From: an uncultured Clostridia bacterium
GTDB lineage: Bacteria > Bacillota > Clostridia > Oscillospirales > Acutalibacteraceae
DNA length: 64,000 nucleotides
Reading direction: 5' to 3'
Assembly (NCBI GenBank): GCA_947627725.1
Contig: CANQXE010000013.1
Coordinates: 1-64,000, forward strand
Of this stretch, positions 50,110 to 59,801 are shown in pieces. Position 1 is the stretch's first letter, and each line of letters opens with the position of its first letter. A program made the translations under genes and the position numbers. A model generated the notes under the pieces. That model did no database searches. It saw nothing but the letters and a program-made list of their open reading frames with translations, and was not told the origin of the DNA.

Positions 50110-51858
50110 ATGAATAATATTGATTCATTTCACCCTAATCCGCAGTTTGAGCGAGAAGAATGGGAAAGTTTAAACGGAGAATGGGATTTCGGATTTCAGA
50201 AAAAAGCAAAAGATTTTAAATTTTCTGACGATGAAAGCACTGCGGTTGATTTAAGAAATAGGGGAGAATACACTCATAAAATAAATGTACCGTTTTGTAT
50301 TGAAAGTGAGCTTTCGGGAATAGGCTATACAGGCTTTGTCAATATGGTGTGGTACAGAAAAAGTATTACGGTTAAAAAGAACGGCCGCAGGGTATTTTTG
50401 CATATCGGTGCGGCAGACCATTTAACAACTGTTTTGGTTAATTCAAAAACGGCGGGAAGGCACAAGGGCGGATACACATCATTCTGCTTTGACATTACCG
50501 AGTATGCGGTTGACGGGGAAAATGAAATTTTTATTCTCTGTGAGGATGATGTGAAAAATCCGTTTGTAATACGCGGTAAGCAGAGTGAAAGGCTCAAAAG
50601 CCATAACTGTGACTATACGAGGACAACGGGCATCTGGCAGAGCGTATATATTGAATACGTGCCTCAGAATTACATAAAGAGCTTTAAGATATATCCTGAT
50701 GTCAATAATGGTATGGTGACTGTTTCGGCTGATTTAATCGGTACGGGAAGTCTTAGCTGTCAAGCGTTTTATGACGGAAAATTTGCAGGTAAGGCAGATG
50801 CCGAATACGCGGCGGGAAACTGCGCTTTACAAATTAAGCTTGATGAGATATATCCGTGGGAGATAGGAAACGGAAGGCTTTATGAGCTTAGGCTTAAATT
50901 CGGGGAGGATAATGTAAAAAGCTATTTCGGACTTAGAAATGTGCGCCTTGACGGGTACAAATTCCTGATTAACAAAAAAAGTGTTTTTCAAAGGCTTGTT
51001 CTTGACCAGGGCTTTTATAAAAAGGGAATTTATACAGCTAAGAATGATGATGAGCTTAAACGTGATATAAAGCTTTCGACAGAGCTTGGTTTCAATGGCG
51101 CCAGGCTTCATCAAAAGGTTTTTGACCCGAGATTTTTGTACTTCTGCGACAAGGCAGGATATATTGTGTGGGGTGAATACGCGAACTGGGGACTTGATTA
51201 TTCAAACCCGAAAAGCGTCGACGTTTTTCTTAATGAATGGAGCGAGGCTCTTCAAAGGGATTTTAACCACCCCTCAATCATAGGCTGGTGCCCGTTTAAC
51301 GAGACGTGGGATTACAGGGGAAGAAAGCAGTACGATCCCCTGCTTGAAACGGTATATGATTATACAAAGACAGTTGATCCGACAAGACCGTGCATAGACA
51401 CGAGCGGTAATTTTCACGTTAAAACGGATATATATGACCTTCACGATTATAATTTTGATGTTGAAAAATTCAGGCGTAATTATGACCGCTTTGTAACGGA
51501 GGATTACCTTTATGAGCATATTCTCATAGATAATCCCGGCAGGCAGAAATACGGCGGACAGCCTGTATTTATAAGCGAGTACGGAGGAATAAAATGGACT
51601 GCTGACAGCGATTATAAATCGTGGGGATACGGCGAGGACGTTAAAACCGTGCAGGAATTTGCGAACAGGTATTGCGGACTGACCGAAGCGATTATGAGCA
51701 ATAAAAAGATGTTCGGTTTTTGCTACACGCAGCTTTATGATATTGAGCAGGAGCAAAACGGGCTTTATACATATGAGCGAAAGAAAAAGTTCAGCGACGA
51801 AATTTACAGCCGGATAAGACAGGTGAATACAAGAACAGCCGAAATAGAAAAATTGTAA
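50110..51858 (+). CDS. Glycoside hydrolase family 2 enzyme
   Basis: A 582-residue cytoplasmic GH2 protein without signal peptide. Sugar-binding domain at ~1-175 (EWESLNGEWDFGF, GFVNMVWYRKSI), immunoglobulin-like domain to ~275, then a TIM barrel. Glu398 in WCPFNETWD is the acid/base and Glu490 in ISEYGG the nucleophile. GH2 covers beta-galactosidase, mannosidase and glucuronidase; the substrate is not decided here. Pairing with an alpha-galactosidase suggests galactoside use. Strong ribosome site GGGGGGAGGG. Confidence 0.87.
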   Translation: MNNIDSFHPNPQFEREEWESLNGEWDFGFQKKAKDFKFSDDESTAVDLRNRGEYTHKINVPFCIESELSGIGYTGFVNMVWYRKSITVKKNGRRVFLHIGAADHLTTVLVNSKTAGRHKGGYTSFCFDITEYAVDGENEIFILCEDDVKNPFVIRGKQSERLKSHNCDYTRTTGIWQSVYIEYVPQNYIKSFKIYPDVNNGMVTVSADLIGTGSLSCQAFYDGKFAGKADAEYAAGNCALQIKLDEIYPWEIGNGRLYELRLKFGEDNVKSYFGLRNVRLDGYKFLINKKSVFQRLVLDQGFYKKGIYTAKNDDELKRDIKLSTELGFNGARLHQKVFDPRFLYFCDKAGYIVWGEYANWGLDYSNPKSVDVFLNEWSEALQRDFNHPSIIGWCPFNETWDYRGRKQYDPLLETVYDYTKTVDPTRPCIDTSGNFHVKTDIYDLHDYNFDVEKFRRNYDRFVTEDYLYEHILIDNPGRQKYGGQPVFISEYGGIKWTADSDYKSWGYGEDVKTVQEFANRYCGLTEAIMSNKKMFGFCYTQLYDIEQEQNGLYTYERKKKFSDEIYSRIRQVNTRTAEIEKL

Positions 51859-51954
51859 TTGTTTTTGAGCGGTATTTAAAAGCATAAATACTGTTTTACA
51901 ATATCAGCAAAATTTAAATTTGAGAACACAGATAAAATTAAGAGGAAAATTTAT

Positions 51955-54051
51955 ATGAAGATAACAGAAAGCAACAGAGTATTTATTATTGAAACAAAGT
52001 CAACACATTATGTTATGGCGGTTGACTGCGAGGGCGTGCTTAATCACTTATACTGGGGCAAACTCTGTAAAGCGGAGGATTATATATCCTCATATAACGG
52101 ATGGGAGAAAAATTCAAACCACTCGGCAAGGGAGCTTTCAAAAACCGAATACATAACCTTTGGCGGTACTGTTTACAGACCGAACGCTTTTTTGGCAAAA
52201 TACGCGGACGGATGCAGAGAAGCTCTCCTGACATATGACAGCCACAAAATTACTCAAAAGGATAATGCATTACTTTTGGAAATTGTGTTAAAGGACGAAC
52301 CGTATAATCTCTTTGTAACTCTTTGCTACAGAGTGAGAGAGGGTTATGATGTTATAGAGCGCTTTGCTAAAATAAAAAATAACTCCGATGATTTGATTAT
52401 TCTTGATAAAACAGCCTCGGGTGAATTTAATTTTCCGTCGCACAGACCGTATACCTCAACAAACGCGAACGGCTCGTGGGGCGCTGAATTCAGAATGGAA
52501 AGCACCGAGCTTAAAAACGGAGTATTAAGCTATGAAAGCAAAAAGGGCGGCAGCGGACACACAAATAATCCTTTCTTCATTCTTTCGCAAAACGCAGACG
52601 AAAAGCAGGGGGAGGTTTATTTCGGCGCGCTTGCCTGGAGCGGTAATTTTAAGGTTGAGCTTTCAAGGGATTATTCAGGGACAACAAGAGCCGTTATAGG
52701 TGTTAATGATTTCGATTTTTCATATAATCTGAAAGCGGGAGAGGAGTTTGTTACACCCTCTGTTTTCTGCGGCTATACAAACGGCTTTGCGGAGATGAGC
52801 AATCAGATGAACAGCTATGCCGTAGAATATATTTTACCCGAAAGATACGCGAAAGAGCCTTTACCCGTTCTTTATAACAGTTGGGAGGCAACCGCTTTCG
52901 ACGTTAGCTGTGAGGGACAGCAGGCGCTCGCTGAAATTGCCGCGTCAATCGGCTGTGAGCTTTTTGTTATGGACGACGGCTGGTTTGGTGAGAGAAAAAA
53001 CGACTGCGCGGGGCTTGGCGACTGGTATGTAAATGAAAGAAAATTCCCGAACGGTTTAAAGCCTTTGATTGACAGAGTGAAAGAGCTTGGAATGAAATTC
53101 GGTCTTTGGTTTGAGCCTGAAATGGTAAATCCCGATTCCGATTTGTTCAGAACTCACCCGGAATGGACGTATCACTATGACACAAGAAAAGCATCGTTAC
53201 TCCGCAATCAGCTTGTACTGAATCTTACCAGGGACGATGTTAAGGAATACGTATTCAGCTGTATGGACAGTATGCTTTCACAGTACGATATAAGCTATAT
53301 CAAATGGGATATGAACAGAGCGTTTTCCGAAACAGGCGCGGAAAATCTTGAAAATCCGCAGGAGCTTTGGTACAGGCATATTAAGGCGGTTTATGAAATT
53401 GCCGACGCGTTAAAGGCAAAATATAAGGATTTGCAAATTGAATGCTGTGCGTCGGGCGGAGGAAGAGCGGATTTGGGTTCTCTTTCACATTTTGATATGG
53501 TGTGGACATCGGATAATACAGACCCACTCGACAGACTTGACATACAACACGGCTTTTCACTTCTGTATCCCATCAAATGTATGCGCGCGTGGGTGACGGA
53601 TACGAACAGAAGAAAGCGCCCGAACGATCTTGATTACCGATTTAACGTATCCATGCAGGGTTCGCTTTCTATCGGCGGAAATCTTTTAAAGTATACAAAA
53701 GAAGAGCTTGAAACACACAGAAAATATATCGGGCTGTATAAAAGCATAAGAAAAACAGTTCAGTTCGGCAGATTTTACCGCCTTGCGGATTTTGAGCGGG
53801 ATAAAATATATGCTACCCAGTACGCTGATGATAAGCAGAGCGTAGTATTTGTATGCTCAAATGCCAATTCGTTCTTTAACGATAAATTTATACATATCAA
53901 TCTTGCAGGGCTTGAAGCTGATCAGCTTTATGAAGTGAAGTATAATGATAATGTGATTAAAAGAAGCGGAAGCTTTCTTATGAATGCGGGTCTGGATTTT
54001 GAATTTCACGGACCTTTGAATTCATTAATTATTACGCTTAAGAGAATATAA
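51955..54051 (+). CDS. Alpha-galactosidase, GH36
   Basis: A 698-residue enzyme that removes terminal alpha-galactose from raffinose-type sugars or galactomannan. GH36 motifs: DDGWFGERKND, GLWFEPEMVN, the nucleophile Asp452 in YIKWDMNR, and the acid/base Asp520 in WTSDNTD. No signal peptide, so it acts on imported oligosaccharides. It follows the GH2 gene by 96 bases with no terminator. Confidence 0.93.
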   Translation: MKITESNRVFIIETKSTHYVMAVDCEGVLNHLYWGKLCKAEDYISSYNGWEKNSNHSARELSKTEYITFGGTVYRPNAFLAKYADGCREALLTYDSHKITQKDNALLLEIVLKDEPYNLFVTLCYRVREGYDVIERFAKIKNNSDDLIILDKTASGEFNFPSHRPYTSTNANGSWGAEFRMESTELKNGVLSYESKKGGSGHTNNPFFILSQNADEKQGEVYFGALAWSGNFKVELSRDYSGTTRAVIGVNDFDFSYNLKAGEEFVTPSVFCGYTNGFAEMSNQMNSYAVEYILPERYAKEPLPVLYNSWEATAFDVSCEGQQALAEIAASIGCELFVMDDGWFGERKNDCAGLGDWYVNERKFPNGLKPLIDRVKELGMKFGLWFEPEMVNPDSDLFRTHPEWTYHYDTRKASLLRNQLVLNLTRDDVKEYVFSCMDSMLSQYDISYIKWDMNRAFSETGAENLENPQELWYRHIKAVYEIADALKAKYKDLQIECCASGGGRADLGSLSHFDMVWTSDNTDPLDRLDIQHGFSLLYPIKCMRAWVTDTNRRKRPNDLDYRFNVSMQGSLSIGGNLLKYTKEELETHRKYIGLYKSIRKTVQFGRFYRLADFERDKIYATQYADDKQSVVFVCSNANSFFNDKFIHINLAGLEADQLYEVKYNDNVIKRSGSFLMNAGLDFEFHGPLNSLIITLKRI

Positions 54052-54076
54052 TTACAATTGGAATGATACGGAATTG

Positions 54077-55075
54077 ATGCTGAAAATTATTTTACTCGTT
54101 TTTGTCATAATAGTTATATTGGTTTTAATTGTACTGTTAAGTGTATTTTTATATAACCAAAAGCTTGATAATGAACTTGAAAAAAACAGGGCGTCTGTAA
54201 AATTCTGCGATATGTCCGAATTTGATAAAAACGGTGACTATATCCATTTTCTTAACACGGACAGCTCTGACGCAATCCTGATTCAAAGTAATAATCATTT
54301 TGCTTTGATAGACGCGGGAGAGGACTCTGATAATCCGCGCGGTTTTGAGGAACTTGAATATGACGGCTTCGAGGAGCAGGTTTTAAGCTACATAAAAACT
54401 TATGCGGCGGATGAAAAGGGCAGGGTACATCTTGATTTTGTTCTTGGTACGCACGCGCATTCCGACCATTTAGGCGGATTTGACACGATTATTTCAGATG
54501 ACGCAATATCAGTTGACAGGGCGTATCTGAAGAAATACGATGAGCGTAAAATTACCGCTCACGAGGTGGAAAAATGGGACAATAAAGAGGTCTATCATCA
54601 AATGCTCTCAGCCCTTGAAAAGAAAAACATACCCGTTATATCGGATATGGATAATACTCCGTTTATACTCGGTAATTTTAAAATAAGTATTTTTAACACG
54701 GAAACCTTTGAGGATGAAAAGAATATCGGTGAAAATGATAATTCACTCGGTGTACTGATTGAAAAGGGCGGTACAAGAGTATTTCTTTCAGGGGATATTG
54801 ATAATAGCAACGGTGATGAGGACAGGCTGGCGCCTCAGATTAAAGAGGTTGATTTGCTTAAAATCGGACATCACAGCTATGCGAAATCAACAACATCAAA
54901 TTGGCTTAAGACGCTTAATCCAAAGGTATGCGTTGTTACAAATAATCCCGAAAAAACAGACAAAAGAACTTTAAGAAGAATAACACGCATAACACATTCG
55001 CCTGTACTTATTACGGGGCAGGAGGACGGAATCATCGCCGGAATAAATGACGGCGGAGTAATTTTATATTTTTAG
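54077..55075 (+). CDS. Metallo-beta-lactamase-fold hydrolase, ComEC-like
   Basis: A 332-residue protein; ATG chosen directly after TTG. N-terminal membrane helix (residues ~2-22) anchors it outside the membrane. The MBL metal motif is GTHAHSDHLGG, with further ligands in FLSGDID and IGHHSYAKS. This combination resembles the ComEC/Rec2 C-terminal domain and secreted hydrolases of unknown substrate. Twenty-five bases after the alpha-galactosidase, so likely same operon. Confidence 0.82.
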   Translation: MLKIILLVFVIIVILVLIVLLSVFLYNQKLDNELEKNRASVKFCDMSEFDKNGDYIHFLNTDSSDAILIQSNNHFALIDAGEDSDNPRGFEELEYDGFEEQVLSYIKTYAADEKGRVHLDFVLGTHAHSDHLGGFDTIISDDAISVDRAYLKKYDERKITAHEVEKWDNKEVYHQMLSALEKKNIPVISDMDNTPFILGNFKISIFNTETFEDEKNIGENDNSLGVLIEKGGTRVFLSGDIDNSNGDEDRLAPQIKEVDLLKIGHHSYAKSTTSNWLKTLNPKVCVVTNNPEKTDKRTLRRITRITHSPVLITGQEDGIIAGINDGGVILYF

Positions 55076-55087
55076 GTGTGACAGACG

Positions 55088-56422
55088 ATGAGCAATAAAC
55101 CGAATGTAATAATTATTATGACAGACGATCAGGGCTACGGCGATTTAAGCTGTATGGGAGCAACTGATTTTAAAACCCCTAATATTGACGCGCTGGCAAG
55201 AGACGGCATACGTTTCTCGTCAATGTACTCGGCGTCTCCCGTGTGTTCGCCGTCAAGGGCGGCGCTGCTTACGGGCAGATATCCCGCAAACGCCGGGGTG
55301 AGAGCCATACTTGCCGGTCACCGCAGAGCGTCGGGTTTAACTCCCAAGGTGCCTACTATCGCGGCAGCGCTTAAGAAATTGGGCTATGTTACGGGAATAA
55401 CAGGTAAATGGCATTTAGGACTTAAGGATGAATGCAGACCGAACAGCAACGGTTTTGATGAATTTTCAGGCTTTCTTGCGGGATGTGTTGATTATTACTC
55501 ACATATTTTCTACTGGGGAATGGCTGACGGCAATACAGACCCTGTGCACGACCTTTGGGAAAATGAAAAAGAGGTTTACGCAAACGGCGAGTATATGACC
55601 GAGCGCATAACGAGAAAAAGTATAGAGTTTATTCAAAATCATAGCCGTGAGCCGTTTATGTTATATGTTTCATACAATGCGCCTCATTATCCGATGCACG
55701 CGCCTGAGAAATATTTAAAAAGATTTTCTCATCTTCCCAAAGACAGGCAGATTATGGCGGCAATGATCAGTGCGGTGGACGACGGAGTAGGAGAAATCAG
55801 AGCAGAACTTGAGAGGCAGGGGCTTCTGGACAATACGATTATTTATTTTCAGAGCGATAACGGACCCTCGCGCGAGTCGAGAAACTGGCTTGACGGCACA
55901 GAAGATTACTATTACGGCGGAACGACAGGAAAATTTACAGGTCATAAGTTCAGCCTTTTTGAGGGCGGAATAAGAATACCCGCGATATTAAGCTGGCACG
56001 GTCAAACCAGTCAAAGAGTTGTTGACACACCGCATATTGCGACTGATATTTTCCCGACTGTTCTGGAGCTTTGCGGCGGAAACTGCGGGGATTACAAGCT
56101 TGATGGAATCAGTCTTCTCCCAATGATAAAAGGGGAGGGTGCCTCGACTCATGAGTATCTGTTCTGGGAAATGGAAAATCAGACCGCGGTACGAAAAGGA
56201 AAATATAAACTTGTGCTTAACGGACAGCTTGTTGAAGGCGGGGAAAAAAGAGAGGATGTCTTTTTATCGGATTTGGAAAAGGACCCGGGTGAAAAGGAAA
56301 ATCTTGCGGAAAGGTTGCCTCAGCTTTGCAGTGAAATGACCGAAGCCGCTTTGAAATGGAGAAAAGAAATCGAAGCAACGTGGGAAGAAAAATTTGAAAA
56401 GAATTATAAAAATTTAACATAG
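55088..56422 (+). CDS. Sulfatase
   Basis: A 444-residue type I sulfatase. The formylglycine site is Cys53 in CSPSRAALLTGR; metal ligands come from IIMTDDQGYGD near the start and FQSDNGPS near residue 255. A Cys-type site needs an activating enzyme, not seen in the window. No signal peptide, so it acts in the cytoplasm, perhaps on sulfated glycans such as mucin fragments. Located between MBL and lipase genes in a tightly spaced run. Confidence 0.92.
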   Translation: MSNKPNVIIIMTDDQGYGDLSCMGATDFKTPNIDALARDGIRFSSMYSASPVCSPSRAALLTGRYPANAGVRAILAGHRRASGLTPKVPTIAAALKKLGYVTGITGKWHLGLKDECRPNSNGFDEFSGFLAGCVDYYSHIFYWGMADGNTDPVHDLWENEKEVYANGEYMTERITRKSIEFIQNHSREPFMLYVSYNAPHYPMHAPEKYLKRFSHLPKDRQIMAAMISAVDDGVGEIRAELERQGLLDNTIIYFQSDNGPSRESRNWLDGTEDYYYGGTTGKFTGHKFSLFEGGIRIPAILSWHGQTSQRVVDTPHIATDIFPTVLELCGGNCGDYKLDGISLLPMIKGEGASTHEYLFWEMENQTAVRKGKYKLVLNGQLVEGGEKREDVFLSDLEKDPGEKENLAERLPQLCSEMTEAALKWRKEIEATWEEKFEKNYKNLT

Positions 56423-56431
56423 GTGGTTATT

Positions 56432-57601
56432 ATGAAAAAAGTAAAGCTGATATCCGTTATTATTTGTGTAGCTGTATTGCTATCTGCCTGCTCGAGTCAG
56501 CCCGCCGTGAAGATTGAAACCGGCAACTGGAACACTAATTATAAATTTGTATTTGTTCACGGATTGTCGGGCTGGGGCAGCTATGACAGTCAGTATAAAA
56601 TTATGCCGTACTGGGGAATGTTTGGCGGCGACTTAATGAACTACCTTAACGAGCAGGGTTATGACTGCTATGCCGCGTCCGTTTCACCTCAGGGAAGTGC
56701 GTGGGACAGAGCCTGTGAGCTGTATGCTCAGTTAACAGGAAGTATTGTTGATTACGGCAGGGAGCACAGTGAACGCTGTAAGCATGAAAGATTCGGAACA
56801 GATTACAGAGAAAATCCATTGATTGACAAATGGGATTCGGAAAATAAAATTAATCTGCTCGGTCATTCCTTCGGCGGCGCAACGGTAAGGATGCTCTCAC
56901 AGCTTATGGCAAACGGAAGCGAGGCTGAGAAAAAAGCAACTGATGAAGAGGAGCTTTCTGACTTATTCAAGGGAGGAAAGGCAGACTGGATATACAGCCT
57001 GACTACGCTCGCCGCACCCCATAACGGTACAAGCGCATATAATATTGACTCTGACGCAGATAAGCCCGAGAGCTTTAAGGAAAGAGTACAGACTTTCCTT
57101 TCAGGTCTTGTTTCTCTCGCCGGCAAGGATAACGACGACGGCAGAATTAAAGAGGACAATGCCTCCTATGATATGTATATTGATAACGCTCTTGAAATGA
57201 ATGAAAATATTGAAACGCTTAAAAATGTATATTATTTTTCTGTCCCATGCACCTCAACTTTGCCCGCCGATGACGGAACATATTATCCTGATGAAAGCAA
57301 AACAGAAATCCTGTATGTCAAAAGCGCAAAGCTGATGGGTAAATACACGGGGGTTACTGAAAAGGGCTTTGTTATTGACGAAAGCTGGCAGCAAAACGAC
57401 GGACTTGTAAATACAATTTCGGCAACTGCCCCGATAGGTGCAGAGCAGAAGGAATATGATAAAAATAATGTTAAAACAGGTATTTGGAACATAATGCCCA
57501 CATATGACGGTGATCATATGTCACTTCAGGGAGGTATGTTTAAGAAAAATGATGTCAGAGAATACTATCTGAATCTTCTTGATATGATTAACTGCTTATA
57601 G
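56432..57601 (+). CDS. Secreted lipase-like lipoprotein
   Basis: A 389-residue protein. Starting at ATG 56432 gives a signal peptide with lipobox (VLLSACSSQ), so it is a lipoprotein. The alpha/beta hydrolase fold shows FVHGLSGWGSY and the nucleophile Ser146 in LLGHSFGGA, plus LAAPHNGTSAY and DGDHMSLQGG with a histidine. The pattern resembles the staphylococcal-type lipase family. Substrate not known. Confidence 0.85.
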   Translation: MKKVKLISVIICVAVLLSACSSQPAVKIETGNWNTNYKFVFVHGLSGWGSYDSQYKIMPYWGMFGGDLMNYLNEQGYDCYAASVSPQGSAWDRACELYAQLTGSIVDYGREHSERCKHERFGTDYRENPLIDKWDSENKINLLGHSFGGATVRMLSQLMANGSEAEKKATDEEELSDLFKGGKADWIYSLTTLAAPHNGTSAYNIDSDADKPESFKERVQTFLSGLVSLAGKDNDDGRIKEDNASYDMYIDNALEMNENIETLKNVYYFSVPCTSTLPADDGTYYPDESKTEILYVKSAKLMGKYTGVTEKGFVIDESWQQNDGLVNTISATAPIGAEQKEYDKNNVKTGIWNIMPTYDGDHMSLQGGMFKKNDVREYYLNLLDMINCL

Positions 57602-57622
57602 ATAATTAAGGAGAATGTTTAT

Positions 57623-58048
57623 ATGGAAGTGAAATTTTACGATAATGCTGATGATAAGCTGTTAAAATTCGCTGTAATAATTTCAAAGCATAATGGAAAA
57701 TGGGTGCTTTGCAAGCACAGGCAGAGAGAAACATATGAGGCGCCGGGCGGTCACAGAGAGCCGAATGAAAATATATTTGAAACAGCGAAAAGAGAATTAT
57801 ATGAGGAAACAGGAGCGTTGGACTTCAGTATTAAACCTATTTGCGCTTATTCAGTTACCGCTGAAGATAATTTTAACGGCGAGGAAACCTTTGGTATGCT
57901 TTATTATGCTGACATAAAAAGCTTTGAGAAAGAACTGCATAGCGAAATTGAAAAAATTATTATTTCAGAAACGCTTCCGGATAACTGGACATATCCGTTA
58001 ATTCAGCCGAAACTCATTGAAGAAGCGCTCAGAAGAGGAATTATTTAA
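57623..58048 (+). CDS. NUDIX hydrolase
   Basis: A 141-residue protein. The Nudix box is complete: GGHREPNE ... RELYEETGAL (residues ~47-70). It should cleave a nucleoside-diphosphate-linked substrate, which cannot be named from sequence. AAGGAGAATGTTTAT before ATG; 21 bases after the lipase. Confidence 0.9.
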   Translation: MEVKFYDNADDKLLKFAVIISKHNGKWVLCKHRQRETYEAPGGHREPNENIFETAKRELYEETGALDFSIKPICAYSVTAEDNFNGEETFGMLYYADIKSFEKELHSEIEKIIISETLPDNWTYPLIQPKLIEEALRRGII

Positions 58049-58070
58049 AAGTATTTTTATGAGGTAACAT

Positions 58071-58889
58071 ATGATTAAGGCAGTATTCTTTGATTTAGAC
58101 GGTACATTGTTAAACAGTCAGAAGATAATTTCTGATAAAACAAAATATGCGCTAATGGAATGCAAAAATAAGGGTATTAATCTTTTTGTTGCGACGGCAA
58201 GACCTCCGATTTTAAATAAAATGCTGAGCCGGAGCAAAGATGATTTTAATTTATTTGACGGAGGGGTTTTCTGTAACGGGGGATGTATAAAAATCAACAA
58301 TCAGGTTACATATAAGTTTTTGCCGGAAGAAATTGTTTCTTACTGTATTAATGAAACTAACAAGTACAAAAATTTGAATATTGCGTTGCAGATGAAAGAC
58401 GAGCGCCACGCGTTTAACAATCCGCTTGATGATTTTGCTTATAAGCCTTGGGGGATAGCTAAAGAGGATGCGGTATATATTACAAACGACTGCCTATCCC
58501 AAACAATAAAAATTCTTATTTATTATGAAAATATTATTGATACGGTTACAAAATTGCCTGATAAAATTGTAAAAGAGCTTCGGCAATATTGCGGCGAATA
58601 TTCTAAGTTTTATCTGACGGATAAGGGTAAGGTTATTCAGATTACAAGCAAATCTGCGAGTAAATATAAAGGTATTGAAGCTATAAGAAAAAAGCTTGGA
58701 ATACAAAAATCAGAGCTTGCTGTATTCGGCGACGATATGAATGATGTTGAAATGCTGACGGCTTATGAAAATACAGTTGCCATGGGTAATGCGGATGAAC
58801 AGATAAAGAAAATTGCTCAATTTGTTACGAAAAGCAATGATGACGACGGAATATTCTATGCTTTGACCGAGCTTTTAAATATTGTTTGA
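58071..58889 (+). CDS. Cof-type HAD-superfamily phosphatase
   Basis: A 272-residue HAD hydrolase. The nucleophile and acid are Asp8 and Asp10 in FFDLDGTLL; VATARPP is motif II; VFGDDMNDVEMLTAYENTVAMGNA is motif IV of the Cof subfamily. Such enzymes dephosphorylate sugar phosphates or flavin-type substrates. It fits the sugar-processing surroundings. Confidence 0.92.
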   Translation: MIKAVFFDLDGTLLNSQKIISDKTKYALMECKNKGINLFVATARPPILNKMLSRSKDDFNLFDGGVFCNGGCIKINNQVTYKFLPEEIVSYCINETNKYKNLNIALQMKDERHAFNNPLDDFAYKPWGIAKEDAVYITNDCLSQTIKILIYYENIIDTVTKLPDKIVKELRQYCGEYSKFYLTDKGKVIQITSKSASKYKGIEAIRKKLGIQKSELAVFGDDMNDVEMLTAYENTVAMGNADEQIKKIAQFVTKSNDDDGIFYALTELLNIV

Positions 58890-58932
58890 TTGTTCGCAGA
58901 AAGAAATTAAAGATTATTTTAAGGGCGATATT

Positions 58933-59697
58933 ATGAAACTAAGTAAAAGTAAAAAGGCAATAATCATTGTTTGTATAGTAGCTGTTTTAGGAATAGGAAT
59001 CGGCATACCCGTTGCCGATTCACAGGGGAAGTTCAGTAAGGGCAATGCAGACAAATACAGTGTTGAAAATACACAGGCGCTTGAAAGCAGTCCGCTAAAG
59101 GATAAAACAATTATTTTCTTGGGAAGCTCTGTTACATACGGCTCTGCAAGCAAGGGCGAGTCTTTCGCGGATTTTATGGAAAAGCGAGACGGCATTAACT
59201 GTGTAAAGGAAGCCGTTTCAGGTACAACGCTGGTTGACACGAGCGACAGCTCCTATGTTTCAAGAATGAAAGAAATTGACGGAAGCATAAATGCCGATGC
59301 TTTTATATGCCAGCTATCAACGAATGACGCAACCAAAAAGAAACCGCTCGGTGAAATATCGGACGGCTTTGATATTGAGAACTTTGACACTCAGACTGTT
59401 GCGGGAGCCATTGAATATATTATCGCTTATGCAAGAGAGACATGGGACTGCCCTGTAATTTTTTACACGGGTACGAAATATGACAGCACGCATTATGAGA
59501 AAATGGTAGACCTGCTTCTGCAAATTCAGCAAAAATGGAATATCGGTGTAATTGATTTGTGGAATAACGATGAAATGAACTCCGTTTCAAAATCTGATTA
59601 TAAACTTTATATGGCAAATAAAATTCATCCTACACGTGCAGGCTACCGTGACTGGTGGCTTCCTGTTATAGAAAAATATCTGTATAATTATTTATAA
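58933..59697 (+). CDS. SGNH/GDSL-type esterase, membrane-anchored or secreted
   Basis: A 254-residue protein; ATG at 58933 after GGGCGATATT is preferred to a longer form. A signal/membrane helix at residues ~8-27 is followed by an SGNH hydrolase: Ser66 in FLGSSVTYG, QLSTNDAT, and KIHPTRAGY with the catalytic Asp/His region. Typical activity is deacetylation of carbohydrate or lipid esters. Last gene before a terminator. Confidence 0.85.
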   Translation: MKLSKSKKAIIIVCIVAVLGIGIGIPVADSQGKFSKGNADKYSVENTQALESSPLKDKTIIFLGSSVTYGSASKGESFADFMEKRDGINCVKEAVSGTTLVDTSDSSYVSRMKEIDGSINADAFICQLSTNDATKKKPLGEISDGFDIENFDTQTVAGAIEYIIAYARETWDCPVIFYTGTKYDSTHYEKMVDLLLQIQQKWNIGVIDLWNNDEMNSVSKSDYKLYMANKIHPTRAGYRDWWLPVIEKYLYNYL

Positions 59698-59703
59698 AAC
59701 CGT

Positions 59704-59738
59704 AACAGCCCCGAAAATATTTTCAGGGCTGTTTTTAT
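59704..59738 (+). terminator. Rho-independent terminator ending the glycosidase-to-SGNH run
   Basis: AACAGCCC-GAAAAT and ATTTTC-GGGCTGTT arms before TTTTT. Confidence 0.85.
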
Positions 59739-59801
59739 GCAATTGACAGGATATTTTTAATTTTATATAATTATGAAAAGAAAATATTTAGGAGTTTTAA
59801 T

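Noticed and set aside
51274-51885. 203-residue minus-strand frame opposite the GH2 gene
   Set aside because: It covers the GH2 catalytic region in antisense and has no family features.
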